Origin: Burkholderiales bacterium
GTDB lineage: Bacteria; Pseudomonadota; Gammaproteobacteria; Burkholderiales; Burkholderiaceae_C
Assembly: GCA_016191525.1 (NCBI GenBank)
Contig: JACPOK010000033.1
Span: 434,001 to 498,000, forward strand
Direction of reading: 5' to 3'
DNA: 64,000 nt
Below, piece after piece: positions 27,739-38,978 of the stretch. How positions within the stretch are numbered: the stretch's first letter is position 1; each line of letters begins with the position of its first letter. Below the pieces are notes generated by a model. The model was not told the origin of the DNA. It was given only the letters and a program-made list of their open reading frames with translations, and did no database searches. The position numbers and the translations under genes were made by a program.

Positions 27739-30700
27739 GTGGCAGCGGGCTGAACCGCGTGGCGGCCCAGCTGGCGGTCCAGCGGGCTGCGGCGGCGCAG
27801 CTTGTCCATCAGCAGGTAAACCACCGGTGTGGTGAGCAGGGTGAGCACCTGGCTGGCGATCAGCCCGCCGATGATGGCAATGCCCAGCGGGCGGCGCAGC
27901 TCCGAACCCTCGCCGAAGCCGATGGCCAGCGGCAGCGCGCCCAGGATGGCCGCGCAGGTGGTCATCAGGATGGGGCGAAAGCGCAGCAGGCAGGCCTCGC
28001 GCACGGCGGCCAGCGGCGACAGGCCGCGTGAGCGCTCGGCATCGAGTGCGAAGTCAATGATCAGGATGGCGTTCTTCTTGACGATGCCGATCAAAAGGAA
28101 AAGCCCGATCAGCGCGATGATGGAAAACTCCATCTTGAACATCAGCAGCGCCAGCACGGCGCCGACGCCGGCCGAAGGCAGTGTCGACAGCACCGTGATG
28201 GGGTGCACCAGGCTCTCGTACAGGATGCCCAGCACGATGTAGATGACCACGATGGCGCCCAGGATCAGCAAGGGCTGCTGCTGCGAGTTCTGCTGCGCGG
28301 CGCGGGCCGTGCCCTGGAAGCTGCCGCGCACGTTGTTGGGCAGGCCGATCTCGGCCTCGGCCGCCTTCACCGCTTCCTGCGACTGCGATAGGTTGAAGCC
28401 GTCGGCCAGGTTGTACGAGATGGTGGTGGCCAGCTCGGCGTCCTGGTGGCTGACCGAGCTGGCGGTGGGCCGCTCGGAAAATCGCGCAATGGCCGACAGC
28501 GGCACCATGGTGGTGGCCGAGCTGCTAAGCGCCTTGCCGGTGGACTGGTCGCGCAGCGCGGGGTTGATGACATTGCTGGCGGCCGATGTCGCGGTGCTGG
28601 CGGCGGCCGTGGTGTTCAGCGGCGTGTCGATGCTGCCGGCGGTGCCTTTTGCCGGCACGTAGATGTCGGCCAGCGCGTTGGGGCTACGGATGTACTGCGG
28701 CGCCACACCCATGATCACGCGGTACTGGTTCAGCTCGTCATAGATGGTAGCCACCTGGCGCTGGCCGAATCCGTTGTACAGCGCGTTGTCCACGTCGCGC
28801 GAACTGATGCCCAGGCGCGCGGCGGCATCCTTGTCCACCAGCACATAAGCTTCGACGCCGTTTTCTTCCTGGTCGGTGTCCACGTCGGTCATGGCTTCTT
28901 GCCGCTTCATGGCGTCGGCCAGGCGCGTGGCCCACTGGCGCAGGTCGGCAATGTTGTCGCTCTTCAGCGTGTATTGGTAAGTGGAGTTGCTGGCCCGCCC
29001 GCCCATGCGCAGGTCCTGCACCGGGTTCAGGAACAGGCTCACGCCGGTGACCTTGGCCAGCTGCGGGCGCAGCCGCGCGATAACGGCCTGGCCGCCGTCC
29101 TTGCGCTGCGACACCGGCTTGAGGTTGACGAACAGGAAGCCGCCGCCCGCGCGGCCACCGCCGGTGAAGCCCACCACCGTGTCCACCGCCGGGTCGGCCT
29201 TGATGATGTTCACCAGCGTGCGCAGCTTTTCCTGCATGGCCTGGAACGAGATGCTCTGGTCGGCCCGCATGCCGCCCTGGATCTGCCCGGTGTCCTGCTG
29301 CGGGAAGAAGCCCTTGGGCGTCATGTAGAACAGGTACACGTTCAGCACCACTACCAGCACCAGGATCAGCATCACGATCCAGCGGGCGTGCAGCGCCCAG
29401 TCCAGGCTGTGTTCATAGGTGCGGTGCACGAAGTCAAAACCCTTTTCAGCCCAGCGTGCCAGGCGGCCCGGCTTTTTGGTGTGTGCATCGGGCTTGAGCA
29501 GCCAGGCGCACATCATGGGCGTGGTGGTGAGCGAAATGACCAACGAGATCATCACCGCCGCCGACAGCGTGACGGCGAACTCGCGGAACAGCCGGCCGAC
29601 CTGCCCGCCCATGAACAGCAGCGGGATGAACACCGCCACCAGCGACAGGCTGATCGACAGCACGGTGAAGCCGACTTCGCGCGCGCCCAGCAGCGCGGCC
29701 TTGAAGCGGTCCATGCCTTCCTCGATATGGCGGGCGGTGTTTTCAAGCACCACGATGGCGTCGTCCACCACGAAGCCTGTGGCCACCGTGAGCGCCATCA
29801 GCGACAGGTTGTTGAGCGAGAAGCCCAGCAGGTACATCACGCCGAAGGTTCCCAGCAGCGAGACCACGGTGGCCACCGCCGGGATGATGGTGGCGCGGGC
29901 GCTGCGCAGGAAGGCGCTGACCACCAGCACCACCAGTGCGATGGAGATCAGCAGCGTGACCTCGATCTCATGCAGCGAAGCGCGGATGGAATTGGTGCGG
30001 TCCGACGCCACCGCGATCTTCACGTCCGGCGGCAGGCTGGCCTGCAGCTCGGGCAGCAGGGCCCGCACCCCGTCCACCGTTTCGATGGCGTTGGCGCCCG
30101 GCTGCAGCGTGACCAGCACGATCACCGCCGGGTCGCCGTTGAACAGGCCCAGGGTATTGATGTTCTCCACGCTGTCGCTGACCTCGGCCACGTCCGACAG
30201 GCGGATGGCCGCGCTGTTGCGCCAGGCGATCACCAAGCCGCGGTAGTCGGCGGCGGAGACCTTGCTCTTCGGATTGGTGCCGGTGGCGTTGGTGCCGGTG
30301 TAGATCTGCAGGCGCTGGCCGTTGCCCTCGATCGCGCCCTTGGGCCGGTTGGCGCTGCTGGACTGCAGGGCGGCCCGCACGTCCTCCATGCTCACGCCGT
30401 ACTTGTTGAGCGCGAACGGCAGCAGGTCAACGCGCACCGCAGGCAGCGAGCCGCCGCCCAGTTCCACGTCGCCCACGCCTTCCACCTGCGCCACCTTCTG
30501 CTGCACGACGTTGGAGACCGCATCGTAGATCTGGCCCGGCGACTTGGTGGCCGAAGTCAGCGCCAGGATCAGCACCGGCGCCGCCGAGGGGTTGGCCTTG
30601 CGGTAGGTCGGGTTGCTGCGCAGCGTGGACGGCAGGTCGGCGCGCGAGGCGTTGATGGCGGCCTGCACTTCGCGCGCGGCCGAATCGATCTTGCGGTTCA

Positions 30701-30989
30701 GGTCGAACTGCAGGCTGATGCGCGCCGAGCCTATTCCGCTGTTGGACGTCATCTCGTTGACACCGGCGATGGTGCCCAGCCGGCGCTCCAGCGGCGTCGC
30801 CACGCTGGTCGCCATGGTGTCCGGGCTGGCGCCCGGCAGGCTTGCGCTGACCGAGATGGTGGGGTAGTCCACCTGCGGCAGCGGCGACACCGGCAGCATG
30901 AAAAAGCCGCCTATGCCGGACAGGGCGATCCCGATGGTGAGCAGCACGGTGGCGACCGGGCGGCGGACGAAGGGTTCGGAGAGGTTCAT
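27735..30989 (-). CDS. mdtC: RND multidrug efflux permease (MdtC-like)
   Basis: [45 protein letters not shown]. Confidence 0.92.
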   Translation of the reverse strand: MNLSEPFVRRPVATVLLTIGIALSGIGGFFMLPVSPLPQVDYPTISVSASLPGASPDTMATSVATPLERRLGTIAGVNEMTSNSGIGSARISLQFDLNRKIDSAAREVQAAINASRADLPSTLRSNPTYRKANPSAAPVLILALTSATKSPGQIYDAVSNVVQQKVAQVEGVGDVELGGGSLPAVRVDLLPFALNKYGVSMEDVRAALQSSSANRPKGAIEGNGQRLQIYTGTNATGTNPKSKVSAADYRGLVIAWRNSAAIRLSDVAEVSDSVENINTLGLFNGDPAVIVLVTLQPGANAIETVDGVRALLPELQASLPPDVKIAVASDRTNSIRASLHEIEVTLLISIALVVLVVSAFLRSARATIIPAVATVVSLLGTFGVMYLLGFSLNNLSLMALTVATGFVVDDAIVVLENTARHIEEGMDRFKAALLGAREVGFTVLSISLSLVAVFIPLLFMGGQVGRLFREFAVTLSAAVMISLVISLTTTPMMCAWLLKPDAHTKKPGRLARWAEKGFDFVHRTYEHSLDWALHARWIVMLILVLVVVLNVYLFYMTPKGFFPQQDTGQIQGGMRADQSISFQAMQEKLRTLVNIIKADPAVDTVVGFTGGGRAGGGFLFVNLKPVSQRKDGGQAVIARLRPQLAKVTGVSLFLNPVQDLRMGGRASNSTYQYTLKSDNIADLRQWATRLADAMKRQEAMTDVDTDQEENGVEAYVLVDKDAAARLGISSRDVDNALYNGFGQRQVATIYDELNQYRVIMGVAPQYIRSPNALADIYVPAKGTAGSIDTPLNTTAAASTATSAASNVINPALRDQSTGKALSSSATTMVPLSAIARFSERPTASSVSHQDAELATTISYNLADGFNLSQSQEAVKAAEAEIGLPNNVRGSFQGTARAAQQNSQQQPLLILGAIVVIYIVLGILYESLVHPITVLSTLPSAGVGAVLALLMFKMEFSIIALIGLFLLIGIVKKNAILIIDFALDAERSRGLSPLAAVREACLLRFRPILMTTCAAILGALPLAIGFGEGSELRRPLGIAIIGGLIASQVLTLLTTPVVYLLMDKLRRRSPLDRQLGRHAVQPAAT

Positions 30990-33900
30990 GGCGCCACTCC
31001 AGATGCTTCGTCATCCCCGCGAAGGCGGGGACCCAGGGCGCTCTGGGCTCCCGCCTTCGCGGGAATGACGGAGGACTTCGGCTTCCAGCGCCTAGCCAGC
31101 GAATCAAACCCCAGGTAAATCACCGGCGTCGTGAACAGCGTGAGCATCTGGCTGACGATCAGCCCGCCGAAGATGGCCAGGCCCAGCGGCCGGCGCAGTT
31201 CGGCGCCCTCGCCCCAGCCCAGCATCAAGGGAACGGCTGCGAACAGCGCGGCCAGCGTGGTCATCAGGATGGGGCGGAAGCGCAGCAGCGCGGCCTGGTG
31301 GATGGCTTGGCGCGCGGGCTTGCCTTCGGTGCGCTCGGCGTCGATGGCGAAGTCAATCATCATGATGGCGTTCTTCTTGACGATGCCAATCAAAAGAATG
31401 ATGCCGATGATGCCGATCACGCCCAGGTCGTTGCCCGTGACCAGCAGCGCCAGCAGTGCGCCGACGCCGGCCGAGGGCAGCGTGGAGAGAATCGTCAGCG
31501 GGTGGATGTAGCTTTCGTACAGCACGCCCAGCACGATGTAGACGCAGATCACCGCCGCCAGGATCAGCCACAGCTGGTTGGTGAGCGATGCTTCGTAGGC
31601 GCCGGAAGCGCCCAGGAAAGTCATGGTCACGCTGGCCGGCATGTTGATGTCCTTCGCGGCCTTGCGAATCGCGTCCACCGCGCCGCCCAGCGACTGGCCG
31701 GGCGCGGTGTCAAAGCCCACCGTGGTGGCCGGGTACTGCGCCACGTGGGTGATCTGCAGCGGCGCGCGGCGCTCCCGGATTGTGGCAATGGCCGACAGCG
31801 GTGTCGGGTCTCCGCCCCCTGTCTTGAGTTGCACCATGCCCAGCGACGCGGGCGAGGCGTTCTCGTCGGGCCTGGCTTCCAGGATCACGCGGTATTGGTT
31901 GGTCTCGGTGAAGATGGTGGAGACGATGCGCTGGCCGAAGGCGCTGTACAGCGCGTCGTCCACCGCCGAGGCGGTGATGGCCAGGCGCGAGGCCGTGTCG
32001 CGGTCGATCTCCACATACACGCCGGCGCTGGACGCATCGGCATCCGACACCACATTGCGCACCTGGCTGGCGTTCTGCTGCAGGCGCTGCGCCAGCTTGC
32101 CCGCCCATTCCGCCACCACGGCACTGTCGGCCGCCTCCAGCGACAGGCGGTATTGCGTCGGGCCGGTCTCGGCGTCAATGGTCAGGTCCTGGGTGGGCTG
32201 CAAGTACAGCGTGATGCCGGGAATGCGGGCCACACGGCTGCGCAGCCTGTCCATGATTTTCTGCTGGTTGTCGTGGCTCTGCTTCAGGTTGATCAGCATG
32301 CGGCCGGTATGCAGCATGGTGTTGTTGGCGGCGTCCACGCCGATGAACGAGCTGATGGTTTCCACATCCGCGTCTTCCAGCACGGCCCTGGCCACCAGTT
32401 GCTGCAGTTCCGCCATGCGCGGATAGGACACCGACTGCGCCGACTCCACCCGCGCCTGCAGCTGCCCCGTGTCCTGCGTGGGAAACAGGCCCTTGGGGAT
32501 GAAAATGTAGAGCAGCACCGTCAGCACCAGCGTGGCCAGCGCCACCAGCAGCGTGAGCTTTTCGCGCGCCAGCACCCAGGTCAGCCAGGTGTCGTAGTGC
32601 GCGATGACCTTGTCGAACTGGCGCTGCAGCCGGCTGCCCAGCCCGTCGTCGTCCTTGGGCGTGGCCTTGAGCCAGCGTGCCGACATCATGGGCACCAGCG
32701 TCAGCGAAACCACGGCCGAAATCAGGATGGTGATGGCCAGCGTTACCGCGAATTCGCGGAACAGGCGCCCCACCACGTCGCCCATGAACAGCAGCGGGAT
32801 CAGTACCGCGATCAGCGACACGGTGAGCGAAATTATGGTGAAGCCGATCTGCGTGGCGCCCTTGATGGCGGCCTCCATCGGCGGCTCGCCCTCCTCGATA
32901 TAGCGCGAGATGTTCTCGATCATCACGATCGCGTCGTCCACCACGAAGCCGGTAGCAATCGTCAGCGCCATCAGCGACAGGTTGTTCAGGCTGTAGCCCA
33001 GCAAGTACATGGCGCCGCAGGTGCCGATGAGGGAGATCGGCACCGACAGGCTGGCGATCACCGTCGCGCGCGGGCTGTGCAGGAAGGCGAAGATCACCAG
33101 CACCACCAGGCCCACGGCCAGCAGCAGCTCGATCTGCACGTGATGCACGGAAGCGCGAATGCCGGTGGTGCGGTCAGACAGCACGTCCACCTTCAGCGCG
33201 GCCGGGAGGCCGGCGGTGAGCTCAGGCAGCCGCTCCTTGATGGCGTCCACCGTGGCGATGACATTGGCGCCCGGTTGGCGCTGCACGTTCAGGATGATGG
33301 CGGGCTTTAACTGCCCGGTTACGGCCGACCAGGCGCCCAGCTTGGTGTTCTCGGCGCTGTCGATGACCTGCGCCACGTCCGACAGGCGCACCGCCGCACC
33401 GTTGCGGAAGGCCACCACCAGCTTGCGGTAGTCGGCCACGGCCAGCAGCTGGTCGTTGGCGTTGATGGTGTAGGCGCGGGTGGCGCCGTCGATGCTGCCC
33501 TTGGCGCTGTTGGCGTTGGCGGCGGTGATGGCCGTGCGGATGGTGTCCAGCGTGAGGCCGTAGGAAGCCAGCGCACGGGTGTCGGCCTGGATACGCACGG
33601 CGGGCCGCTGGCCACCGGACAGGGCCACCAGGCCCACGCCGGAGACCTGGCTGATCTTCAGCGCGAGCCGCGTGTTGACGATGTTCTGCACCTCGGTCAG
33701 CGGCAGCGTGTCGGAAGTGATGGCCAGCGTCAGCACCGGCGCGTCGGCCGGGTTGACCTTGGCGTAGATCGGCGGCGCGGGCAGGTCGGCCGGCAGCAGC
33801 GAGGCACCGGCGTTGATGGCGGCCTGCACCTGTTGCTCGGCCACGTCCAGCGCCAGGCCCAGGCCGAACTGCAGCGTGACGATGGAGACGCCCGCCGCGC

Positions 33901-34150
33901 TGGTGGAACTCATGCGCGACAAGCCCGGCATCTGGCCGAACTGCCGCTCCAGCGGCGCGGTGACGGTCTGGGCCATCACTTCCGGGCTGGCACCGGGGTA
34001 GAGCGTCTGCACCTGGATGGTGGGGTAGTCCACCTGCGGCAGCGCCGACAGCGGCAGGAAGTTGAAGCCGACCAGCCCCGCCAGCACGATGGCCAGCATC
34101 AGCAGCGAGGTCGCAACCGGCCGCAGGATGAAGGGACGTGATGGGCTCAT
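30986..34150 (-). CDS. mdtB: RND multidrug efflux permease (MdtB-like), with repeat-derived C-terminal tail
   Basis: [57 protein letters not shown]. Confidence 0.93.
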   Translation of the reverse strand: MSPSRPFILRPVATSLLMLAIVLAGLVGFNFLPLSALPQVDYPTIQVQTLYPGASPEVMAQTVTAPLERQFGQMPGLSRMSSTSAAGVSIVTLQFGLGLALDVAEQQVQAAINAGASLLPADLPAPPIYAKVNPADAPVLTLAITSDTLPLTEVQNIVNTRLALKISQVSGVGLVALSGGQRPAVRIQADTRALASYGLTLDTIRTAITAANANSAKGSIDGATRAYTINANDQLLAVADYRKLVVAFRNGAAVRLSDVAQVIDSAENTKLGAWSAVTGQLKPAIILNVQRQPGANVIATVDAIKERLPELTAGLPAALKVDVLSDRTTGIRASVHHVQIELLLAVGLVVLVIFAFLHSPRATVIASLSVPISLIGTCGAMYLLGYSLNNLSLMALTIATGFVVDDAIVMIENISRYIEEGEPPMEAAIKGATQIGFTIISLTVSLIAVLIPLLFMGDVVGRLFREFAVTLAITILISAVVSLTLVPMMSARWLKATPKDDDGLGSRLQRQFDKVIAHYDTWLTWVLAREKLTLLVALATLVLTVLLYIFIPKGLFPTQDTGQLQARVESAQSVSYPRMAELQQLVARAVLEDADVETISSFIGVDAANNTMLHTGRMLINLKQSHDNQQKIMDRLRSRVARIPGITLYLQPTQDLTIDAETGPTQYRLSLEAADSAVVAEWAGKLAQRLQQNASQVRNVVSDADASSAGVYVEIDRDTASRLAITASAVDDALYSAFGQRIVSTIFTETNQYRVILEARPDENASPASLGMVQLKTGGGDPTPLSAIATIRERRAPLQITHVAQYPATTVGFDTAPGQSLGGAVDAIRKAAKDINMPASVTMTFLGASGAYEASLTNQLWLILAAVICVYIVLGVLYESYIHPLTILSTLPSAGVGALLALLVTGNDLGVIGIIGIILLIGIVKKNAIMMIDFAIDAERTEGKPARQAIHQAALLRFRPILMTTLAALFAAVPLMLGWGEGAELRRPLGLAIFGGLIVSQMLTLFTTPVIYLGFDSLARRWKPKSSVIPAKAGAQSALGPRLRGDDEASGVAP
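31010..31069. repeat. Palindromic repeat (CCCGCGAAGGCGGG type)
   Basis: GTCATCCCCGCGAAGGCGGGGACCCAGGGCGCTCTGGGCTCCCGCCTTCGCGGGAATGAC. Confidence 0.85.
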
Positions 34151-35562
34151 TGCGCTGCGGGTGCGGAACCACCGGCTGCTTCGCGGCGGCGCCGGCGCTC
34201 GGCGCGGGCGGCGTCATCCGGCGCGGATGCGCCGCCCTGCGGCCTCTCGGCGCCGGAGGCTGTGCCCTGCGCGCCCGAAGCAGCATCGCGCCGCCGGTTG
34301 CCGCCGCCGAAACCCGCGCCGCTGGCGCCCTGCCGCGGCGCATCGCCCGGCAGCACCACCCGCGCGCCATCCTTCAGGCGGTCGGCGCCTTCGGTGATCA
34401 CGCGCTCGCCCGCCTGCACGCCGCTGAGCAGCTGCACCTTGTCGGGCGTGGACTGGCCGGCCTTCACCGGGCGCTGGGCCACGGTGCGGTCGGCATTGAG
34501 CACGAACACATAGTCGCCATTGCCGCCGTGGCGCAGCGCGGCAACCGGCACCACCACCGCGTCCTTCACGGTGCGCACCATCACCTGCACGTTGACGAAC
34601 TGGCTGGGAAACAGGGCCTGCCTGGCGTTGTTGAAGCGGGCCTTGGCGCGCACGGTGCCGGTCTGCGTGTCGACCTGGTTGTCCAGCGAGGCGAACACGC
34701 CGGTGTCCAGCACCGTGGTGCGGGCCCTGTCGAGCGCCTTGGCTTCCATGAACGCGCCCGCGTTCTGCTGCAGCAGCGGGGCCTGGTCCTGCGGCACCGC
34801 GAACTCCACGTCCACCGGGGAGATCTGCGTGATCAGCGCCACGCCATTGGCATCGCCCGAATTGACCACGTTGCCCACGTCCACCACCCGCAGGCCCACC
34901 CGGCCCGCCACCGGCGCGACGATGCGCGTGTAGCTGAGGTTCAGGCGCGCCGTGCCTTCATTGGCGCGGTCGATCACCAGCGTGCCTTCCAGCTGCTTGA
35001 CCAGCGCCGCCTGCGTATCCACTTCCTGGCGGGCGATGGAGTCCTGCTGCAGTAGCGTGCGGAAGCGCTCCAGCGTGACCTTGCCGCTTTCCAGCTGCGC
35101 CTCGTCGCGCTGGCGCTGGCCGATGGTTTGCTGCAGCGCCATCTCGAACTGGCGCGGGTCGATCTGCGCCAGCAACTGGCCCTTGGTGACCATCTGGCCT
35201 TCCTTGAACAGCACCTGCGTCAGCACGCCCGAGACCTGCGGGCGCACCCGCACGGTGGCCTGAGGCGTCACCGTGCCCAGCGCTTCCAGCACGATGGGAA
35301 TGTCGTTTTTTTCCGCCGTGGCCACGCCCACGGTGGTGGCCGGGCCGCGGCGCCCTGCCCCACCACCGGGCCCGCCGCCACCGGGGCCGCCGCCGCCCGC
35401 GGTACCTTGGGCGCCGCCAGCCGCCGCCTTGTCCGCGGGATGGGTCAGGTCCCAGGCCAGCCAGCCGACACCGGCCACCACCAGCAAGGCAACCAGCGTG
35501 CCGATGACGACGTTGCGGCGTTTCATGGGGCGGCGCGGCTGCGCGGAGAGATCCGGTTCCAT
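34147..35562 (-). CDS. mdtA: RND periplasmic adaptor (MdtA-like membrane fusion protein)
   Basis: [46 protein letters not shown]. Confidence 0.93.
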   Translation of the reverse strand: MEPDLSAQPRRPMKRRNVVIGTLVALLVVAGVGWLAWDLTHPADKAAAGGAQGTAGGGGPGGGGPGGGAGRRGPATTVGVATAEKNDIPIVLEALGTVTPQATVRVRPQVSGVLTQVLFKEGQMVTKGQLLAQIDPRQFEMALQQTIGQRQRDEAQLESGKVTLERFRTLLQQDSIARQEVDTQAALVKQLEGTLVIDRANEGTARLNLSYTRIVAPVAGRVGLRVVDVGNVVNSGDANGVALITQISPVDVEFAVPQDQAPLLQQNAGAFMEAKALDRARTTVLDTGVFASLDNQVDTQTGTVRAKARFNNARQALFPSQFVNVQVMVRTVKDAVVVPVAALRHGGNGDYVFVLNADRTVAQRPVKAGQSTPDKVQLLSGVQAGERVITEGADRLKDGARVVLPGDAPRQGASGAGFGGGNRRRDAASGAQGTASGAERPQGGASAPDDAARAERRRRREAAGGSAPAAQ

Positions 35563-35740
35563 CGTTTTCCTTTTTTCTTGGTGATGGGTGGCTTACGGCT
35601 GAGCCAGCCGTGTGGCGAGCATGCCGCCGGCAGGCGCATTCCACCATCGGCAGGCTGCGCTTGCGCGTGTAGGCCAATGGCTACAGCCTGGCCGCTATTT
35701 GTAACCGGGGGATGTAGCGCCTGCGTACGGCGCGTGAAAG

Positions 35741-36178
35741 CTACTGGGTGATGACCACCAGCACACTACAGGGAGAGTGTTCGATCAGCGCACCCGAGAT
35801 GGAACCGCGCCACCAGCGCGCGGCCCAGCTGTCCAGGTGCTTGTGGCCCACGACGATCAGGTCGGCCTCGATCTTGCGGGCGTATTTGGTGATCTCGTCG
35901 ATCGCCTCGCCCGTCAGCACCTCGCCGCTGGCGGTGTAGCCCGCGCCGGAGAGGCGCTGCAGCCCGTCGTCCAGTACGGCGCGGTATTTTTTCTTCTCGC
36001 GCTCTTCCAGTTCCACGTCGTAAACGCCGCCTTCCAGCCCGACAAAACTCATGGCCGAGGGCATCACGGCGACCAGGGCGATCTGGGAACTGCTCCAGTG
36101 GGCCAGGTCCTGGCAATCCAGCAGGGCTTTTTGCCCCGGGTCGGAACCGTCATAAGCCAGCAGGATTCGCTTGTACAT
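35741..36178 (-). CDS. Universal stress protein (UspA family)
   Basis: MYKRILLAYDGSDPGQKAL...DLIVVGHKHLDSWAARWWRGSISGALIEHSPCSVLVV. Confidence 0.92.
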   Translation of the reverse strand: MYKRILLAYDGSDPGQKALLDCQDLAHWSSSQIALVAVMPSAMSFVGLEGGVYDVELEEREKKKYRAVLDDGLQRLSGAGYTASGEVLTGEAIDEITKYARKIEADLIVVGHKHLDSWAARWWRGSISGALIEHSPCSVLVVITQ

Positions 36179-36220
36179 GGGAACTCCTCAAGTCGCTGCA
36201 AGCATAGGCCAAAAATACGC

Positions 36221-37873
36221 CTAAGGGGTAACCAGCGGCAGGGGTTTGCCCTCAGCCGAGGATGGCGTGGGCACGCCCAGCAAGCGGGCCAGCGTGGGCG
36301 CCACGTCCACTTCTTCCACCCGGGCGTCGATGCGGCCGGCCTTCATCCAGCGCGGGCCCCACATCAGGATGGGGATGTGGTTGTCGTATTCATGCGGCGA
36401 GCCGTGGGTGGCCGAGGAGCGGCTGGAGACGAACATCCAGTTGGGTTTGAGGCTGAACTGCACCTCGCCGGAAACCTGGGGGTGCCAGGCCTTGCGCTGC
36501 GCTTCAAAGAACCTGTCGCCGGCGCGGCTGTTGGTTTCCAGCTCGCGGCGGGTGTAGGCGGTGTCGAAGCCCTCTTCCTTCAGCAGCAGGGTGCGCGCTT
36601 CCTCGGCGACGGCGTTGATGTCCACGTTTTTCTGCGCCGCCAGCCGCTTGTCCAGCAGCAGCGATGCGGACGAATAGCCCAGCATCCACTTGCCGGGGCC
36701 GAACTTCGCCTCCAGCCCCGCATTCACGCGGCCCTGCGCCGCGTTGAAGTTGACCTTGCCGGCCGGCTGGCCGAGCGATCTTGTGTAGTCGGGCGCGGGC
36801 ATGAAGCCGTGGTCGGCGGTGAGCACGGCGATGTAGTTGTCGCGCCCCACCGTGGCGTCCAGGTCGCGGAAAAAATCCTGAAGCAGCCGGTCCAGCTGCA
36901 GGAAGTGGTCGTGCGACAGGCGCGATTCGGCGCTGAAGCGGTGGTTGACGTAGTCGTGGCCCGACAGGCTGACGGACAGGATGTCGGGCGCGTCATCACG
37001 TCCCAGGCCTTCGCCGGCGATGGCCGCGCGGGCGAACTCCAGCGAAAGCGCATCGGCGAACGGGCTGGTGAGCAGGGCACTGTAGAAACCCGGGCCCGGC
37101 TTCTCGTCGGCCGCCACGCCCATCATCATGGGCAGCTTGCCGCCTTGCGGGCCGAACCAGGTCTGGCTGTCGGCAAGGGAGCGCGCATACGCCGCCTCAG
37201 GCAGCAGCGGCTTCCACTCGGTCTTGAAATAGCGGTCGGCCAGCTTGCGGCCATTGAATTCGTTGACCCAGGCCGGGTGCTCTTTCATGTAATAGGTGGT
37301 GGAAGCAAACTGGCCGTCGCTGCCCATGTACATGTAGGCGGTGCCCGCATGGCCCGCGGGCAGGATGGCACCGCGGTCTTTGCCGGAGATGCCGATCACC
37401 TTGGAAGCCGGGTTCACGCGGCGCAGCACGTCACCCACCGTCTCCACCTTCAGGTTGTTCGGGCTGGTGCCGTCCAGCGCATTGGTCTTGTGGCCGATGT
37501 AGGTGTAGCGCGTGTCGCCGGTGTTGTAGACCTCTGCGCCGGTGGTTTGATCGCGCCACTCGTTGCCGATGATGCCGCTGCGGTGCGGATAGGCGCCGGT
37601 GAGCATGGTGGCGTGCCCGGCCGCGGTGACGGTGAAGGCATGCCCGTAGTGCGCGTCGCTGAACCAGGCACCCCGGTCCAGGAAGCGGGCAAAGCCGTCC
37701 GGCGCCAGCTGGTCGCGGTAACCGGTGACCTGGCGGATGGGCAGGCCGTCCACCACTATGAACACCACCAGTCTGGGTTGGGGCGCGGCCGAAGGCGGCA
37801 TGCCGGCACAGGCGGCGAGCAGGCCGGCGGCAACGAGGGCGAGGGGCAACCGGAAGTTGTTGAGTGTCTTCAT
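36221..37873 (-). CDS. Alkaline phosphatase / type I phosphodiesterase superfamily protein
   Basis: VFIVVDGLPI...ATMLTGAYPHRSGIIGNEW...AVLTADHGFMPAPD. Confidence 0.9.
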   Translation of the reverse strand: MKTLNNFRLPLALVAAGLLAACAGMPPSAAPQPRLVVFIVVDGLPIRQVTGYRDQLAPDGFARFLDRGAWFSDAHYGHAFTVTAAGHATMLTGAYPHRSGIIGNEWRDQTTGAEVYNTGDTRYTYIGHKTNALDGTSPNNLKVETVGDVLRRVNPASKVIGISGKDRGAILPAGHAGTAYMYMGSDGQFASTTYYMKEHPAWVNEFNGRKLADRYFKTEWKPLLPEAAYARSLADSQTWFGPQGGKLPMMMGVAADEKPGPGFYSALLTSPFADALSLEFARAAIAGEGLGRDDAPDILSVSLSGHDYVNHRFSAESRLSHDHFLQLDRLLQDFFRDLDATVGRDNYIAVLTADHGFMPAPDYTRSLGQPAGKVNFNAAQGRVNAGLEAKFGPGKWMLGYSSASLLLDKRLAAQKNVDINAVAEEARTLLLKEEGFDTAYTRRELETNSRAGDRFFEAQRKAWHPQVSGEVQFSLKPNWMFVSSRSSATHGSPHEYDNHIPILMWGPRWMKAGRIDARVEEVDVAPTLARLLGVPTPSSAEGKPLPLVTP

Positions 37874-37923
37874 GGAGCGCTAGGCTACCCCCTTTTCCCG
37901 GTGCTGCGGATTCGGGTTGCCCC

Positions 37924-38964
37924 TCAGGCTTTCTGCGAAACCCCGGCCGATTCGAAGCTCGCCATCTGGCCCAGGATGGCGCAGGCCGACACCAGCATGG
38001 GCCAGGCCAGCGCCGCGCCCGAGCCTTCGCCCAGCCGCAGGCCCCAGTCCAGCAGAGCGCGGGCCGGCTGGTCTTTTTGCGGGCCCAGGTGCCGCAGCAT
38101 CAGGCCGTGGCCGCATTCGCCCGAGCGGTGCGAGAACACGCAGCGCTGCACCACATGCGGCTCCAGCGCGGCGGCGACCAGCACGGCGGCGCTGGAGATG
38201 AAGCCATCCACCACGATCACGCGGCGCTCCTGCGCGGCCTGCAGCACCGTGCCCACCAGCGTGGCGATCTCGAAACCGCCGAACGCGGCCAGTGCCTGCA
38301 GCGGTGTATTGGCATCGCTGTGAAGCGCGAGCACTTCCTGCAGCACCGCCTGCTTGCGCGCGATGCCCGAACCGTCCAGGCCGGTGCCCGCACCCACGCA
38401 TTCGGCGATATCGGTGCCGGTCAGCCGGGCCAGCAGCAGCGACGCGGCGGAGGTGTTGCCGATGCCCATCTCGCCCAGCAGCAAGGCATTGCCGGGCAGT
38501 TGCCCAACGATCTCGCGGCCGTTGGCGATGGCTTGGCCGCACTGCGCCGCCGTCATGGCGGGGCCTTGCGAGCTGTCCGCCGTACCCGGGCCGACTTTGC
38601 GGACCAGCAGGCCTGGGCGTGGCGCGAACTCGTGCCGCACGCCGCAGTCGACCACCCTCAGCGCCAGGCCGTGCTGGCGCGCCAGTACGCTCACGGCCGC
38701 GCCGCCGGCCAAAAAGTTTTCCACCATCTGCCAGGTGACGTCGCTGGGATAGGCCGAGACGCCGCGGGCTGCCAGCCCGTGGTCGCCGGCGCAGACCAGC
38801 ATTTGCGGCTGCTTGAGCTGCGGCGTGTCGGTGCCAAGGATCAAGCCGATCTGCAAGGCCAGCGCTTCAAGGCGGCCGAGGGAACCCAGGGGCTTGGTCT
38901 TGCTGTCCAGCTTGTGCTGCAGGCGCTGCGCGAGCGCGGGATCGTGGATGTCGGTGATTTGCAT
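37924..38964 (-). CDS. cobT: Nicotinate-nucleotide--dimethylbenzimidazole phosphoribosyltransferase
   Basis: TKPLGSLGRLEALALQIG...GEMGIGNTSAASLLLARLTG...LDWGLRLGEGSGAALAWPM. Confidence 0.95.
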   Translation of the reverse strand: MQITDIHDPALAQRLQHKLDSKTKPLGSLGRLEALALQIGLILGTDTPQLKQPQMLVCAGDHGLAARGVSAYPSDVTWQMVENFLAGGAAVSVLARQHGLALRVVDCGVRHEFAPRPGLLVRKVGPGTADSSQGPAMTAAQCGQAIANGREIVGQLPGNALLLGEMGIGNTSAASLLLARLTGTDIAECVGAGTGLDGSGIARKQAVLQEVLALHSDANTPLQALAAFGGFEIATLVGTVLQAAQERRVIVVDGFISSAAVLVAAALEPHVVQRCVFSHRSGECGHGLMLRHLGPQKDQPARALLDWGLRLGEGSGAALAWPMLVSACAILGQMASFESAGVSQKA

Positions 38965-38978
38965 GGTGTGCCGGCGCG

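Noticed and set aside
28446-31118. 890-aa plus-strand ORF opposite mdtC
   Set aside because: Antisense shadow ORF rich in His/Arg/Gln; the RND permease is unambiguous on the other strand.
31298-33310. 670-aa plus-strand ORF opposite mdtB
   Set aside because: Same antisense GC-frame artefact.
35777-38323. 848-aa plus-strand ORF opposite uspA, the phosphatase and cobT
   Set aside because: Spans three recognised genes antisense; composition typical of a shadow ORF.
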